A DNA stretch of 14,970 bases from Opitutia bacterium (GTDB lineage Bacteria; Verrucomicrobiota; Verrucomicrobiae; Opitutales; UBA953), in assembly GCA_947465345.1 (NCBI GenBank), contig CANHZL010000026.1, positions 1 to 14,970 on the forward strand. Reading direction: 5' to 3'. The stretch's first letter is position 1. Each line of letters starts with the position of its first letter. The position numbers and the translations under genes were made by a program. The notes under the pieces are model-generated. The model worked only from the letters and a program-made list of their open reading frames with translations. It did not search any database and had not been told where the DNA came from. Positions 6,568 through 14,225 of this stretch are shown here, piece by piece.

Positions 6568-7452
6568 ATGCCACGCCTCTTTCTCGCTTTCCTGATGGTC
6601 TTCACCGCGCGCGCTTCCGCCGATAAGCTCGAGCCCCGCGTCCTCTTTCTCGGCGATAGCATCACCTATGGTGGCAACTGGACGGTCTATGTCGAATCCG
6701 CCATCCGCGCCCAGAAGGGACTCTCTCGTGCGACCATCGTCAACATGGGTCTCTCGAGCGAGACGACCTCCGGTCTTTCTGAGCCCGGCCATGCTGGCGG
6801 TAGCTTCCCTCGCCCTGACTTACACGAGCGTCTCGGTCGCGTGCTCGCACAGTTCAAGCCGACGCTCGTCGTCGCTTGCTACGGGATTAATGACGGCATC
6901 TATCAGCCGCTCGATCCAGTACGTCAGCTCGCCTTTCAGGATGGCATCATCCGGTTGCGTCTCGCTTGCATTCGCGCCGGTGCGCAGATTGTCATCGTCA
7001 CGCCACCGCTTTACGCGCCGGATAATCGCGCGAAGGATGCTATCAACTACGACGGCGTGATGGAAGCCTACGGCGCCTGGCTCGTCGCGCAGCGTTCAGC
7101 TGGCTGGCAGGTCATCGATATCCATCCGCTCCTGCACCAGGCGGTCGATGCGGCGAAGAAGGCCGATCCGACTTTCATCTACGCCAAAGATAATCTCCAT
7201 CCCGGCGAGCAAGGTCATCTCTTCATGGCGAAGGCCGTGTGGCAATCACTGGCTCCAATGATGAATTGGAAGTCCGATGTGGCGTTCGCTGATGGTGCTA
7301 AGCTTAAGCTACTCCGGGATAGCTCGGCTGTAATGCGGGATGCTTGGCTCACCGAGGCCGGCCACAAGCGCCCTGGGGTGAAGGGTGGCCTCCCGATGGC
7401 CGCGGCGGAGGCCCGTTCGGCGGACTTAATCGGCGAATACCTCAAAAAGTAG
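6568..7452 (+). CDS. Secreted SGNH/GDSL-type hydrolase
   Basis: A 294-residue protein with an N-terminal signal peptide (hydrophobic residues 3-13, probable cleavage after ASA at 16-18), so likely exported. The four SGNH blocks are in order: LFLGDSITYGGNW (catalytic S31), NMGLSSETTSG (oxyanion Gly 61), YGINDG (N108), and KDNLHPGEQGH (catalytic D208/H211). Residues 225-294 form an extra C-terminal region, helical, of unknown role. The family hydrolyses esters, such as acetyl groups on carbohydrates or lipids; the substrate cannot be predicted. The ATG at 6568 gives the signal peptide directly. It is transcribed divergently from uvrA and ends 123 bp before pstS, so it is probably monocistronic. 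Confidence 0.88.
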   Translation: MPRLFLAFLMVFTARASADKLEPRVLFLGDSITYGGNWTVYVESAIRAQKGLSRATIVNMGLSSETTSGLSEPGHAGGSFPRPDLHERLGRVLAQFKPTLVVACYGINDGIYQPLDPVRQLAFQDGIIRLRLACIRAGAQIVIVTPPLYAPDNRAKDAINYDGVMEAYGAWLVAQRSAGWQVIDIHPLLHQAVDAAKKADPTFIYAKDNLHPGEQGHLFMAKAVWQSLAPMMNWKSDVAFADGAKLKLLRDSSAVMRDAWLTEAGHKRPGVKGGLPMAAAEARSADLIGEYLKK

Positions 7453-7480
7453 GGTTTTAGTTCAATTAGAGGCCTTTTAA

Positions 7481-7500
7481 GGGGGTAGGGTGGGGTGGGG
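7481..7500 (+). promoter_or_regulatory. G-quadruplex motif upstream of pstS
   Basis: Four runs of three to five G separated by loops TA, T and T on the coding strand. Very short loops predict a stable parallel quadruplex. It lies about 75-95 bp before the pstS start codon and just upstream of the probable promoter region. The match to the motif is direct; any effect on transcription is inference. Confidence 0.7.
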
Positions 7501-7525
7501 CTATTGCCCAAGAAACACCCTGCCG

Positions 7526-7548
7526 ACACGAAACTGTAACAATCGTGT
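7526..7548 (+). promoter_or_regulatory. Inverted repeat in the pstS leader, possible operator
   Basis: ACACGA (7526-7531) and TCGTGT (7543-7548) form a perfect 6-bp inverted repeat with an 11-nt centre AACTGTAACAA. The centre holds CTGTAAC, which fits one half-site of the PhoB box (CTGTNAY), but a second half-site at 11-bp spacing is not seen. It is placed where a pst operator would be expected, 28-50 bp before the ATG. Confidence 0.3.
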
Positions 7549-7575
7549 GGGATGATGCCTGTCCTTTCCAACCAC

Positions 7576-8577
7576 ATGCACACCTCACTCAAGTCTCTCG
7601 CGCTACTCGCCTTCACGGCGACCGTCGTCTCCGCCCAGTCTGCCGCTCCGGCCGCCGCCGAGGTCGTCACCGTCGACGCCAAGCTTCCTGACTACGCTGT
7701 CACCTCTGGCGTCTCTGGTAACCTGAACTCCGTCGGCTCCGACACGCTCAACAACCTGATGACTTTCTGGAGCGAAGGCTTCAAGGCGAAGTACCCCAAC
7801 GTGAATATCCAGGTCGAAGGCAAGGGGTCGGGCACCGCTCCGGTCGCCCTCACCTCCGGCGCCGCCCAGGTCGGCCCGATGAGCCGCGAGATGAAGTCCT
7901 CTGAAGTCGCTGGCTTCGCCGGCAAGTTCGGCCACAAGCCGACCAAGATCGCCGTCGCCATCGACGCGCTCGCCGTCTTCGTCCATAAGGACAACCCGGT
8001 CAAGGGTCTCTCCCTCTCCCAGGTTGACGGCATCTTTTCCTCGACCCGTAAGCGTGGTGGCCAGGACGTCTCCACTTGGGGTGACGCCAAGCTGACCGGC
8101 GCCTTCGCCGGTAAGACCATCTCCGCCTTTGGTCGTAACTCGGCTTCCGGCACCTACGGTTTCTTCAAGGACAACGCCCTGAAGAACGGTGACTACAAGT
8201 CCTCCATCAAGGAGCAGCCCGGCTCTTCCTCCGTCGTCCAGGGTGTCGCCGCCGACCTCGGCGCGATCGGCTACTCCGGCATCGGTTACAAGACCTCCGG
8301 CGTCAAGGCCCTGGCCCTTGCGGTCGAAGACGGCTCGCCCTTCGTCGAAGCGAACTACGCCAACTGCCTCAATGGCAGCTACCCGCTCGCCCGTTACCTG
8401 TACGTCTACGTGAACAAGGCTCCTTCCAAGGACATGGACAAGCTGACCAGCGAGTTCATCACCTTCGTGCTCTCCAAGCAGGGCCAGGAAATCACGATCA
8501 AGGATGGTTACTACCCGCTGCCGGCTGACGTCTCCTCCGAAGGTCGCGCCGCCCTCAAGTACTACAGCGCCGAATAA
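7576..8577 (+). CDS. pstS: Phosphate ABC transporter, periplasmic substrate-binding protein
   Basis: A 333-residue exported binding protein that captures phosphate and delivers it to the PstCA channel. Signal peptide MHTSLKSLALLAFTATVVSA with probable cleavage after residue 20. Phosphate-binding loops are recognisable: NSVGSDTLNN (51-60), EGKGSGTAPVALTSG (81-95) and GRNSASGTYGFF (186-197), followed by QPGSSSVVQGVAADLGAIGY. The ATG at 7576 is preferred over the in-frame ATGs at 7552 and 7555, since it yields a standard signal peptide. Codon use is strongly biased to C/G endings with almost only AAG for lysine, consistent with high expression. It is first in the pst locus, followed by a structured 142-bp gap with a terminator-like hairpin before pstC, a layout expected when PstS is made in excess over the membrane subunits. 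Confidence 0.96.
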   Translation: MHTSLKSLALLAFTATVVSAQSAAPAAAEVVTVDAKLPDYAVTSGVSGNLNSVGSDTLNNLMTFWSEGFKAKYPNVNIQVEGKGSGTAPVALTSGAAQVGPMSREMKSSEVAGFAGKFGHKPTKIAVAIDALAVFVHKDNPVKGLSLSQVDGIFSSTRKRGGQDVSTWGDAKLTGAFAGKTISAFGRNSASGTYGFFKDNALKNGDYKSSIKEQPGSSSVVQGVAADLGAIGYSGIGYKTSGVKALALAVEDGSPFVEANYANCLNGSYPLARYLYVYVNKAPSKDMDKLTSEFITFVLSKQGQEITIKDGYYPLPADVSSEGRAALKYYSAE

Positions 8578-8592
8578 GTTTGGTCTCGAAAT

Positions 8593-8645
8593 CGTATCGT
8601 CGCCACCACGCCCTTCGGGGTCGGTCTGAAAAGCGCGGCGATACG
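8593..8645 (+). ncRNA. Structured spacer RNA between pstS and pstC
   Basis: CGTATCG (8593-8599) and CGATACG (8639-8645) form a perfect outer stem. Inside it CCC-TTCG-GGG (8611-8620) forms a hairpin with a stable UUCG tetraloop. The stem is flanked by a direct repeat GGTCTCG (8582-8588 and 8645-8651). It probably protects the pstS mRNA end or participates in attenuation; a separate transcript is not implied. Confidence 0.4.
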
Positions 8646-8660
8646 GTCTCGGGTCCTCCC

Positions 8661-8681
8661 AAGGCGGGGTCTCCCCGCCTT
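8661..8681 (+). terminator. Terminator-like hairpin between pstS and pstC (probable attenuator)
   Basis: AAGGCGGGG and CCCCGCCTT form a perfect 9-bp stem with loop TCT, followed by ACCCTTTATT, a weak T-rich tail. Given that pstC follows in the same direction, partial termination with read-through is more likely than a full stop. Confidence 0.65.
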
Positions 8682-8719
8682 ACCCTTTATTAGACCTCAA
8701 GACACCAGACCGTAACCTG

Positions 8720-11020
8720 ATGGAAACTTCCGACAAAAAACCCGCTCCGGCCGCTGCTCCGGAATCGCGTTTTACCGTGAGTCCCATGACGCTCGCCGCC
8801 GACCGGTGGATGGGGCGTCTCATCCGCTTCGGCGGGGTCGGCGTGGTGCTGGCGGTCTTTGGGATGCTGGCCTTCCTGATCTTCCAAGTCTTCCCGCTCT
8901 TTACTGGCGCCAAAGTCGCTCAGGTGGGCGCGCTCGACGTCCCCGCCGCCGCTGTGGCTTACGGCGAAGATGAATACGGAGACTTACCTTATATCGTCCA
9001 GGCAGACGGCAGGGTCATTTTCCAGCGCGCCAAGGATGGCGTGAAGACTCTTGAGTGGTCTCCCGCGCTGGGCGCGCGTCGCGTGACCGCGGTCCGTAGC
9101 TATCCGCGTGCCGGACTCGTCTTCCTTGGCCTCTCTGATGGTTCCGTCCAGGAGTTGCGCGTCGTGTATCGCTCGACCTTCGATGCCGCTGGCAAACGCG
9201 CGGTCGAGCCGGTCGTCACTGCTCTGGAGTCCCTCCCGATCGGCAAGCCGGGTGTGCCCTGCCTCGATGTCTGGAATGCCAAGGGCTCGCAGTCGCGCCT
9301 GATACTTGTCCGCCAGGAAGTCGCCGGCAAGCCGCTGCTCACGGCGGTCCGTCTCACCGAACGCAAAGGTCTCGGCGGCAAGGCTAAGGTCACCGTCAGC
9401 GCTCCCTTCGTGGTCGCGGCCGACGCCACTTCGGTCGACAAGGTCCTGCTGCCATCCACGGCCGAATCGCTCATTGTCGTGGGTAAGTCCGGCGAAGTGC
9501 GCACGTACGCCGACGACGGCGCGACTTTCTCCTTCCTGCAGTCGTTCGTCCCGTTCAAGGACGCCAAAGATTCGTCCGTGTCCTCCGCTGGGCTCATCTT
9601 TGGTAACGTCTCGGTGGTCTTCGTCGGTCGCACTGGTGAACAGCAGGTTTGGTCGATGTACCCGCAGCTTCAGCCCGACGGCAAGAGTCTGCGTCGCTGG
9701 GGGAAGATTCATGATGGCGAGCCCCTCGCGGGCGCCGGCGAAGGGGTTTACTCCGCCGAAGGCAATAAGTGCTACTTGGCGGTCGCGGGCGGTAAGCTGC
9801 AGATTCGCAACATGACCACTGGTTCGCTCCGCTGGGAGGGCGATGCACCCTCCGGCTCGATCCGTCAGCTGGCCTTCGCGGGCAACTACGACCGCTTCAC
9901 CGCGCTCTCTGCGGACGGCAAGCTGCACCGCTGGAGCATCGTCGATCACCACCCAGAATCCTCCTGGGGTGCCTTCTTCGGCAAGATTTGGTACGAAGGC
10001 GCCACCGGTCCGGACTATACTTGGCAGTCGAGCGCCGGCTCCGACGAGTTCGAGGCGAAGTATTCTCTGGTGCCGCTCTTCTACGGTACGGTGAAGGGAA
10101 CTTTCTATGCGCTGCTCTTCGCGCTCCCAATCGCCCTCACCGCGGCGATTTACGTTTCGCAGTTCCTCCGCCCAGAATACCGCCAGGTCGTGAAGCCGGT
10201 CATGGAGATCATGGCCTCGCTACCCTCCGTCGTCCTGGGCTTCCTTGCCGGCCTCTGGCTCGCTCCGCTCGTCGATCCGCGCCTCATCTCGCTCTTCTGT
10301 GCCGTCGGCATCCTTGCCCCCGCGGCCCTGTTCGCCGGCTTCCTCTGGTCCGCGCTCCCGCAGCCGGTCCGCCGCCAGGTCAAGCCGGGCATGGAGTTCC
10401 TCTGGTTACTGCCTTTCCTCGCTCTGTGCGCGTTCGCCGCTTGGAAGGCCGGACCCGCTGTCGAAGCCGCCTTCTTCACCGTTAAGGACACTGCGAGCGG
10501 CCTGCCGATCGCCGACTTCCGCGAGTGGTGGCGGCAGACGACCGGCGCAACCTACGATTCGCGCAACTCGCTCGTCGTCGGTTTCGTCATGGGCTTCGCG
10601 GTCATCCCGATCGTCTTCACGATCGCCGAAGACGCGCTTTCGAACGTCCCCAACTCCTTGGTCTCCGGCTCCCTTGCCCTCGGCGCCAGCCGCTGGCAGA
10701 CGGTCTGGAGCGTGGTGGTCCCGACCGCCATCTCGGGAATCGTTTCGGGTATCATGATCGGCTTCGGCCGAGCAATCGGAGAGACGATGATCGTCGTGAT
10801 GGCCACAGGTAATACCGCGGTAATGGAGTCTAATCCCTTCAGTGGTATGCGCACGCTCTCGGCTAACATTGCCGTCGAGCTCCCTGAAGCCGCCGCGGGC
10901 CACACTCACTACCGTGCGCTGTTCCTTGGCGCCTGTTGTCTCTTCCTGCTCACCTTCGTGATCAACACCCTCGCGGAAGTCCTCCGCCAGCGCCTGCGTG
11001 AGCGCTATAAAGTCGTCTGA
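8720..11020 (+). CDS. pstC: Phosphate ABC transporter permease PstC, with large periplasmic domain
   Basis: An inner-membrane permease subunit of 766 residues, more than twice the ~320 of E. coli PstC. A cytoplasmic tail is followed by one membrane segment (about 35-60), then a long soluble region (about 62-450) rich in short beta-strand repeats such as LVFLGLSDGSVQELRV, LIVVGKSGEVRTYADDG and FTALSADGKLHRWSI, which looks like a beta-propeller on the periplasmic side. The permease core begins near residue 450 with LVPLFYGTVKGTFYALLFAL. The EAA coupling loop to PstB is VSGSLALGASRWQTVWSVVV (about 648-667), then GFGRAIGETM. An extra segment (about 545-610) is inserted between core helices. Large PstC proteins with N-terminal extensions are known in gamma-proteobacteria; the propeller call is my reading of the repeats. 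It ends 2 bp before pstA. Confidence 0.93.
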   Translation: METSDKKPAPAAAPESRFTVSPMTLAADRWMGRLIRFGGVGVVLAVFGMLAFLIFQVFPLFTGAKVAQVGALDVPAAAVAYGEDEYGDLPYIVQADGRVIFQRAKDGVKTLEWSPALGARRVTAVRSYPRAGLVFLGLSDGSVQELRVVYRSTFDAAGKRAVEPVVTALESLPIGKPGVPCLDVWNAKGSQSRLILVRQEVAGKPLLTAVRLTERKGLGGKAKVTVSAPFVVAADATSVDKVLLPSTAESLIVVGKSGEVRTYADDGATFSFLQSFVPFKDAKDSSVSSAGLIFGNVSVVFVGRTGEQQVWSMYPQLQPDGKSLRRWGKIHDGEPLAGAGEGVYSAEGNKCYLAVAGGKLQIRNMTTGSLRWEGDAPSGSIRQLAFAGNYDRFTALSADGKLHRWSIVDHHPESSWGAFFGKIWYEGATGPDYTWQSSAGSDEFEAKYSLVPLFYGTVKGTFYALLFALPIALTAAIYVSQFLRPEYRQVVKPVMEIMASLPSVVLGFLAGLWLAPLVDPRLISLFCAVGILAPAALFAGFLWSALPQPVRRQVKPGMEFLWLLPFLALCAFAAWKAGPAVEAAFFTVKDTASGLPIADFREWWRQTTGATYDSRNSLVVGFVMGFAVIPIVFTIAEDALSNVPNSLVSGSLALGASRWQTVWSVVVPTAISGIVSGIMIGFGRAIGETMIVVMATGNTAVMESNPFSGMRTLSANIAVELPEAAAGHTHYRALFLGACCLFLLTFVINTLAEVLRQRLRERYKVV

Positions 11021-11022
11021 CC

Positions 11023-12657
11023 ATGGCCACCTCTTCCGATAGCACCACGCCTCGCGGCGAAGCTTGGGTCTGGTTCACGGGCCTAGGCCTCATCATCGGC
11101 CTGGGCATGGTCATCGGCCTGCTTTCGCTGGTCATCGTCAACGGCATCACGGTATTCTGGGCGCCTCAGGTGCCCGTCGCCCAAGTTGATGACGGTCGTA
11201 CCCTTATCGGTCAGCTGGCACAACGTCGCGTCCGCGCCGGGTCTCCGGCGGATCAGCCCCGTTATGAACTCCAGTATCAGGTCGGCCTTCGCGAACTGAA
11301 CGGGAACTCCTACCTCTGGGTCGACGAAGCCAAGATTAAGTCCGAGAGTTATCCCGCCGATGTTCTTGGTCTAGAGCGCGTCGAGAACGGCCCTGCCTTC
11401 GTCCGCCCGCAGTCCTTGCGCAAGTCGGACGGTAAGCTCATCCCTGCTACGGACCCCGCCTTCGAGGCCGCCTTCCAGGCGGAAGTCGCTGCCGCCGCGG
11501 TGGTTCGCGAGAAGCTGATTGAGATCACCCGCCATCGGATCGGCGACGTGAACGGAGAGATGGACAAGGCCCGTGTGGCCCTGCGCCGCGCCGAAGATCT
11601 GAAACTCGCCGATGAGGTTGCCTCCCTTCGCCGCCAGATTGCCGGACTCGAAGAACGCTTCGCCGCTTTGCAGGCCGAAGCGAAGAAGGTCGTCGAGGGA
11701 GGGGCCGTGGCCTCACTCGTCTCCAAGGACGCTTCGAACCGCGAGGTCGTCGTCCCGCTGACCCAAGTCATCCGCGGCTGGTTCCCTAATCGCCTCGACA
11801 CATGGGGTCGCGTAAAACTCTTCTTCTCCCGTCTCGGCGAGTTCGTCTTCGACGAACCCCGTGAGGCCAACACCGAAGGTGGCCTGATGCCCGCGATCTT
11901 CGGGACGCTGGTCATGACGGTCTTCATGAGCCTCCTGGTCACGCCCTTCGGCGTCATCACCGCCATCTACCTCCGCGAATACGCTCAGCAGGGAGCGGTC
12001 CTGCGTATCGTCCGCATTAGCGTCAACAATCTCGCTGGCGTACCCTCTATCGTCTTCGGCGTCTTCGGCCTCGGCTTCTTCGTGTACGTCCTCGGCGGCT
12101 CGATCGACCAGCTCTTCTTCGCCGACCAGCTGAAGTATAACAACAACACGCCTGTGTTTGGCACGGGCGGTCTGCTCTGGTGCTCGCTGACGCTGGCCCT
12201 GATGACGCTGCCGGTCGTCATCGTCGCGACGGAAGAAGCCCTCGCCGCCGTTCCTCGTGGTATGCGCGAGGCCTCCTTGGCCACGGGCGCTTCGAAGTGG
12301 CAGACCATCCGCGAAATCCTTCTGCCGGCCTCCGCTCCGGGTATCCTGACCGGTGTCATCCTCGCCATGGCCCGTGGGGCTGGGGAGGTTGCTCCGCTCA
12401 TGCTGGTGGGCGTCGTGAAGCTTGCCCCGACGCTACCCTTCGACGGTTCCGCCCCGTTCCTGCATATGGATCGCAAGTTCATGCATCTGGGCTTCCACGT
12501 GTATGACCTCGGCTTCCAGTCGCCGGACTCCGACGCCGCCCGTCCGATGGTCTTCGCCACCACGCTGCTGCTGATCGTCCTCGTCGTTTGCCTAAATATC
12601 GGCGCGATCTGGATCCGCAACCGCCTCCGCGCTCGCTTCAAGGGCGCCTCCTTCTAA
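11023..12657 (+). CDS. pstA: Phosphate ABC transporter permease PstA, with coiled-coil insertion
   Basis: The second permease subunit, 544 residues against about 300 in E. coli. One membrane segment (about 17-45) is followed by a soluble region (46-285) probably facing the periplasm. It contains a charged coiled coil at about 150-225 (for example [20 protein letters not shown]). The transport core starts at [20 protein letters not shown] (287-306) and ends with a helix at 510-531. The EAA loop [20 protein letters not shown] is at 413-432, followed by [13 protein letters not shown]. PstA pairs with PstC to form the phosphate channel. The start ATG lies 2 bp after the pstC stop, so translation is probably coupled. 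The matching extra domains on PstC and PstA suggest they interact with each other or with PstS; this is inference. Confidence 0.93.
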   Translation: MATSSDSTTPRGEAWVWFTGLGLIIGLGMVIGLLSLVIVNGITVFWAPQVPVAQVDDGRTLIGQLAQRRVRAGSPADQPRYELQYQVGLRELNGNSYLWVDEAKIKSESYPADVLGLERVENGPAFVRPQSLRKSDGKLIPATDPAFEAAFQAEVAAAAVVREKLIEITRHRIGDVNGEMDKARVALRRAEDLKLADEVASLRRQIAGLEERFAALQAEAKKVVEGGAVASLVSKDASNREVVVPLTQVIRGWFPNRLDTWGRVKLFFSRLGEFVFDEPREANTEGGLMPAIFGTLVMTVFMSLLVTPFGVITAIYLREYAQQGAVLRIVRISVNNLAGVPSIVFGVFGLGFFVYVLGGSIDQLFFADQLKYNNNTPVFGTGGLLWCSLTLALMTLPVVIVATEEALAAVPRGMREASLATGASKWQTIREILLPASAPGILTGVILAMARGAGEVAPLMLVGVVKLAPTLPFDGSAPFLHMDRKFMHLGFHVYDLGFQSPDSDAARPMVFATTLLLIVLVVCLNIGAIWIRNRLRARFKGASF

Positions 12658-12671
12658 AAACAAACCACCTC

Positions 12672-13496
12672 ATGCCCCAAATCATGAATCCTCCTTCTTC
12701 CTCTCGCATCAAGGTCCGTCCCGCCGCCGAACGCGAAGGGCGTAAGGACTACATCAGTATCCGCGACTACGGCTTTTGGTATGGTGAGAAGAAGGCCCTC
12801 GACGCCATCTCGCTCGACATCCCCGAGCGCCAGGTGGTCGCCTTCATCGGCCCCTCCGGTTGCGGTAAGTCCACGCTGCTCCGTAATCTCAACCGCATGA
12901 ATGACCTCGTTGACGGTGTTCGTCACGAGGGCGATATCACCATCAACGGCCGTTCCATCTATGACGCCGGCCTCGAGGTCATCTCTCTCCGACGCCGTGT
13001 CGGCATGGTCTTCCAGAAGTCTAACCCCTTCCCGAAGTCCATCTTCGAGAATGTCGTCTACGCCCTGCGCGTGGTCGGCGTCCGTGACCGCGCCATCCTC
13101 GAAGAGGCCTGCGAGACCTCACTCCGTAAGGCGGCCCTCTGGGACGAAGTGAAGGACCGTCTCAATGACAGCGCTCTCGGACTTTCCGGCGGCCAGATGC
13201 AGCGTCTGTGCATCGCCCGCGCCATTGCCAATCGCCCAGAGATTCTGCTGATGGACGAACCCTGCTCGGCCCTTGACCCAATCGCCACTGGCAAGATCGA
13301 AGAGCTCATCCACGAGCTCAAGGACCAGTTCACAATCGTCATCGTCACGCACTCGATGCAGCAGGCCGCCCGCGTGTCGGACCGCACCGCCTTCTTCTAT
13401 CTCGGCAAGCAGATCGAATACGATACCACCGAGAAGATCTTCATGAACCCGTCGCAGGCTCAGACTGAGGCTTACATCTCAGGCCGCTTCGGTTGA
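12672..13496 (+). CDS. pstB: Phosphate ABC transporter ATP-binding protein
   Basis: A 274-residue cytoplasmic ATPase that drives PstCA. All ABC motifs are intact: Walker [10 protein letters not shown] (60-68), Q-loop [12 protein letters not shown] (113-124), signature [14 protein letters not shown] (171-184), Walker [14 protein letters not shown] (191-203) and switch His in VTHSMQQA (225-232). [10 protein letters not shown] is characteristic of PstB. A longer in-frame ORF reaching back into pstA is not used; the choice is between ATG at 12672 and ATG at 12684, and both leave a basic N-terminal tail before the ABC domain. The leader is AAAAACAAACCACCTC, without a Shine-Dalgarno sequence, 14 bp after the pstA stop. 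Confidence 0.96.
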   Translation: MPQIMNPPSSSRIKVRPAAEREGRKDYISIRDYGFWYGEKKALDAISLDIPERQVVAFIGPSGCGKSTLLRNLNRMNDLVDGVRHEGDITINGRSIYDAGLEVISLRRRVGMVFQKSNPFPKSIFENVVYALRVVGVRDRAILEEACETSLRKAALWDEVKDRLNDSALGLSGGQMQRLCIARAIANRPEILLMDEPCSALDPIATGKIEELIHELKDQFTIVIVTHSMQQAARVSDRTAFFYLGKQIEYDTTEKIFMNPSQAQTEAYISGRFG

Positions 13497-13515
13497 TCCT
13501 TTAACAAACACCACC

Positions 13516-14169
13516 ATGCAACGTTTCTTCCACGACGAACTCCGCCAGCTCCGAGACGACCTGATTTTGATGGGCGAGCGTTCGCTCGACATGACTCGCC
13601 TTGTGCTCCGTGCCGTCGAGACCGGCGACGATTCTCTGGCTCTGCAGGTGCGCGGCATGGATGATCGTGTCGACGAGCTCGAGAAGCGCGTCGACCGCGA
13701 AATCATGCGCTACCTGACGCTCTTTGGTCCGATGGGTAGCGACGTCCGCCTGCTCCTTGCCGCCCGCGATATCGGTCATGACATCGAGCGCATCGCTGAC
13801 GAAGCTTCGGTTATCGCCAAGCGTGCGATGGTCATCTCCGAGCGCGGTCCGCTTAAGAGCCTCCTCCATGTGCCAGCCGAAGGCATCATCGCCTGCGAGG
13901 TCCTGCGCCTAGCGCTCGACAGCTTCATCGAAGGCGACATCGCCAAGGCCCGCCTGGTGCTGGAGCGCGACGCCGAGATCGACGCCCTCAACCGCAAGAA
14001 CTACGAAGAGCTGTTCGGTAAGTCCGGCGACGCCACCAAGGTGTCCGCTTCCCACGTCGAGCTGATCTTCATCTCCAAGGCCCTGGAGCGCATCGGCGAT
14101 CATTCCAAGAACATCGCCGAACAGGTCATCTTCCTACTCTCCGGCGAGGACGTCCGTCACGCCCGCTAA
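13516..14169 (+). CDS. phoU: Phosphate transport/signalling regulator PhoU
   Basis: A 217-residue all-helical protein made of two PhoU repeats. The metal-binding signature ERIADEASVIAK (91-102) in the first half is mirrored by ERIGDHSKNIAEQ (191-203) in the second. PhoU restrains PstSCAB and, in many bacteria, joins the transporter to the PhoR kinase so that the Pho regulon is off when phosphate is plentiful. Length is normal (E. coli 241). It lies 19 bp after pstB and closes the operon, followed by a strong terminator. The leader TTTAACAAACACCACC has no Shine-Dalgarno sequence. No phoB or phoR gene is nearby. Confidence 0.95.
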   Translation: MQRFFHDELRQLRDDLILMGERSLDMTRLVLRAVETGDDSLALQVRGMDDRVDELEKRVDREIMRYLTLFGPMGSDVRLLLAARDIGHDIERIADEASVIAKRAMVISERGPLKSLLHVPAEGIIACEVLRLALDSFIEGDIAKARLVLERDAEIDALNRKNYEELFGKSGDATKVSASHVELIFISKALERIGDHSKNIAEQVIFLLSGEDVRHAR

Positions 14170-14179
14170 GCCTGCCGCC

Positions 14180-14208
14180 GGAAAGTCCCCCTTGTCGGGG
14201 GGCTTTCC
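14180..14208 (+). terminator. Terminator after phoU
   Basis: GGAAAGTCCCCC and GGGGGGCTTTCC form a 12-bp stem (one G-T pair) with loop TTGTC, starting 11 bp after the phoU stop. There is no T-tract, but stem strength and position support a terminator for the pst operon. Confidence 0.75.
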
Positions 14209-14219
14209 TGTGGTATGAT
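14192..14219 (+). promoter_or_regulatory. Promoter embedded in the phoU terminator
   Basis: TTGTCG (14192-14197) begins in the terminator loop, then a 16-bp spacer formed by the 3' arm, then TATGAT (14214-14219, 5 of 6 to TATAAT) preceded by GTGG. The predicted start lies about 14225-14227, at the ATG of the next gene, implying a leaderless mRNA. Confidence 0.45.
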
Positions 14220-14225
14220 GCGGGG

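Noticed and set aside
8984..9952. 322-codon minus-strand open frame
   Set aside because: Antisense to the pstC soluble domain; no domain recognised, and pstC reads continuously across it.
12588..12671. 28-residue upstream extension of PstB overlapping pstA
   Set aside because: Overlaps the end of pstA in another frame and gives an unusual tail; ATG at 12672 follows a leader like that of phoU.
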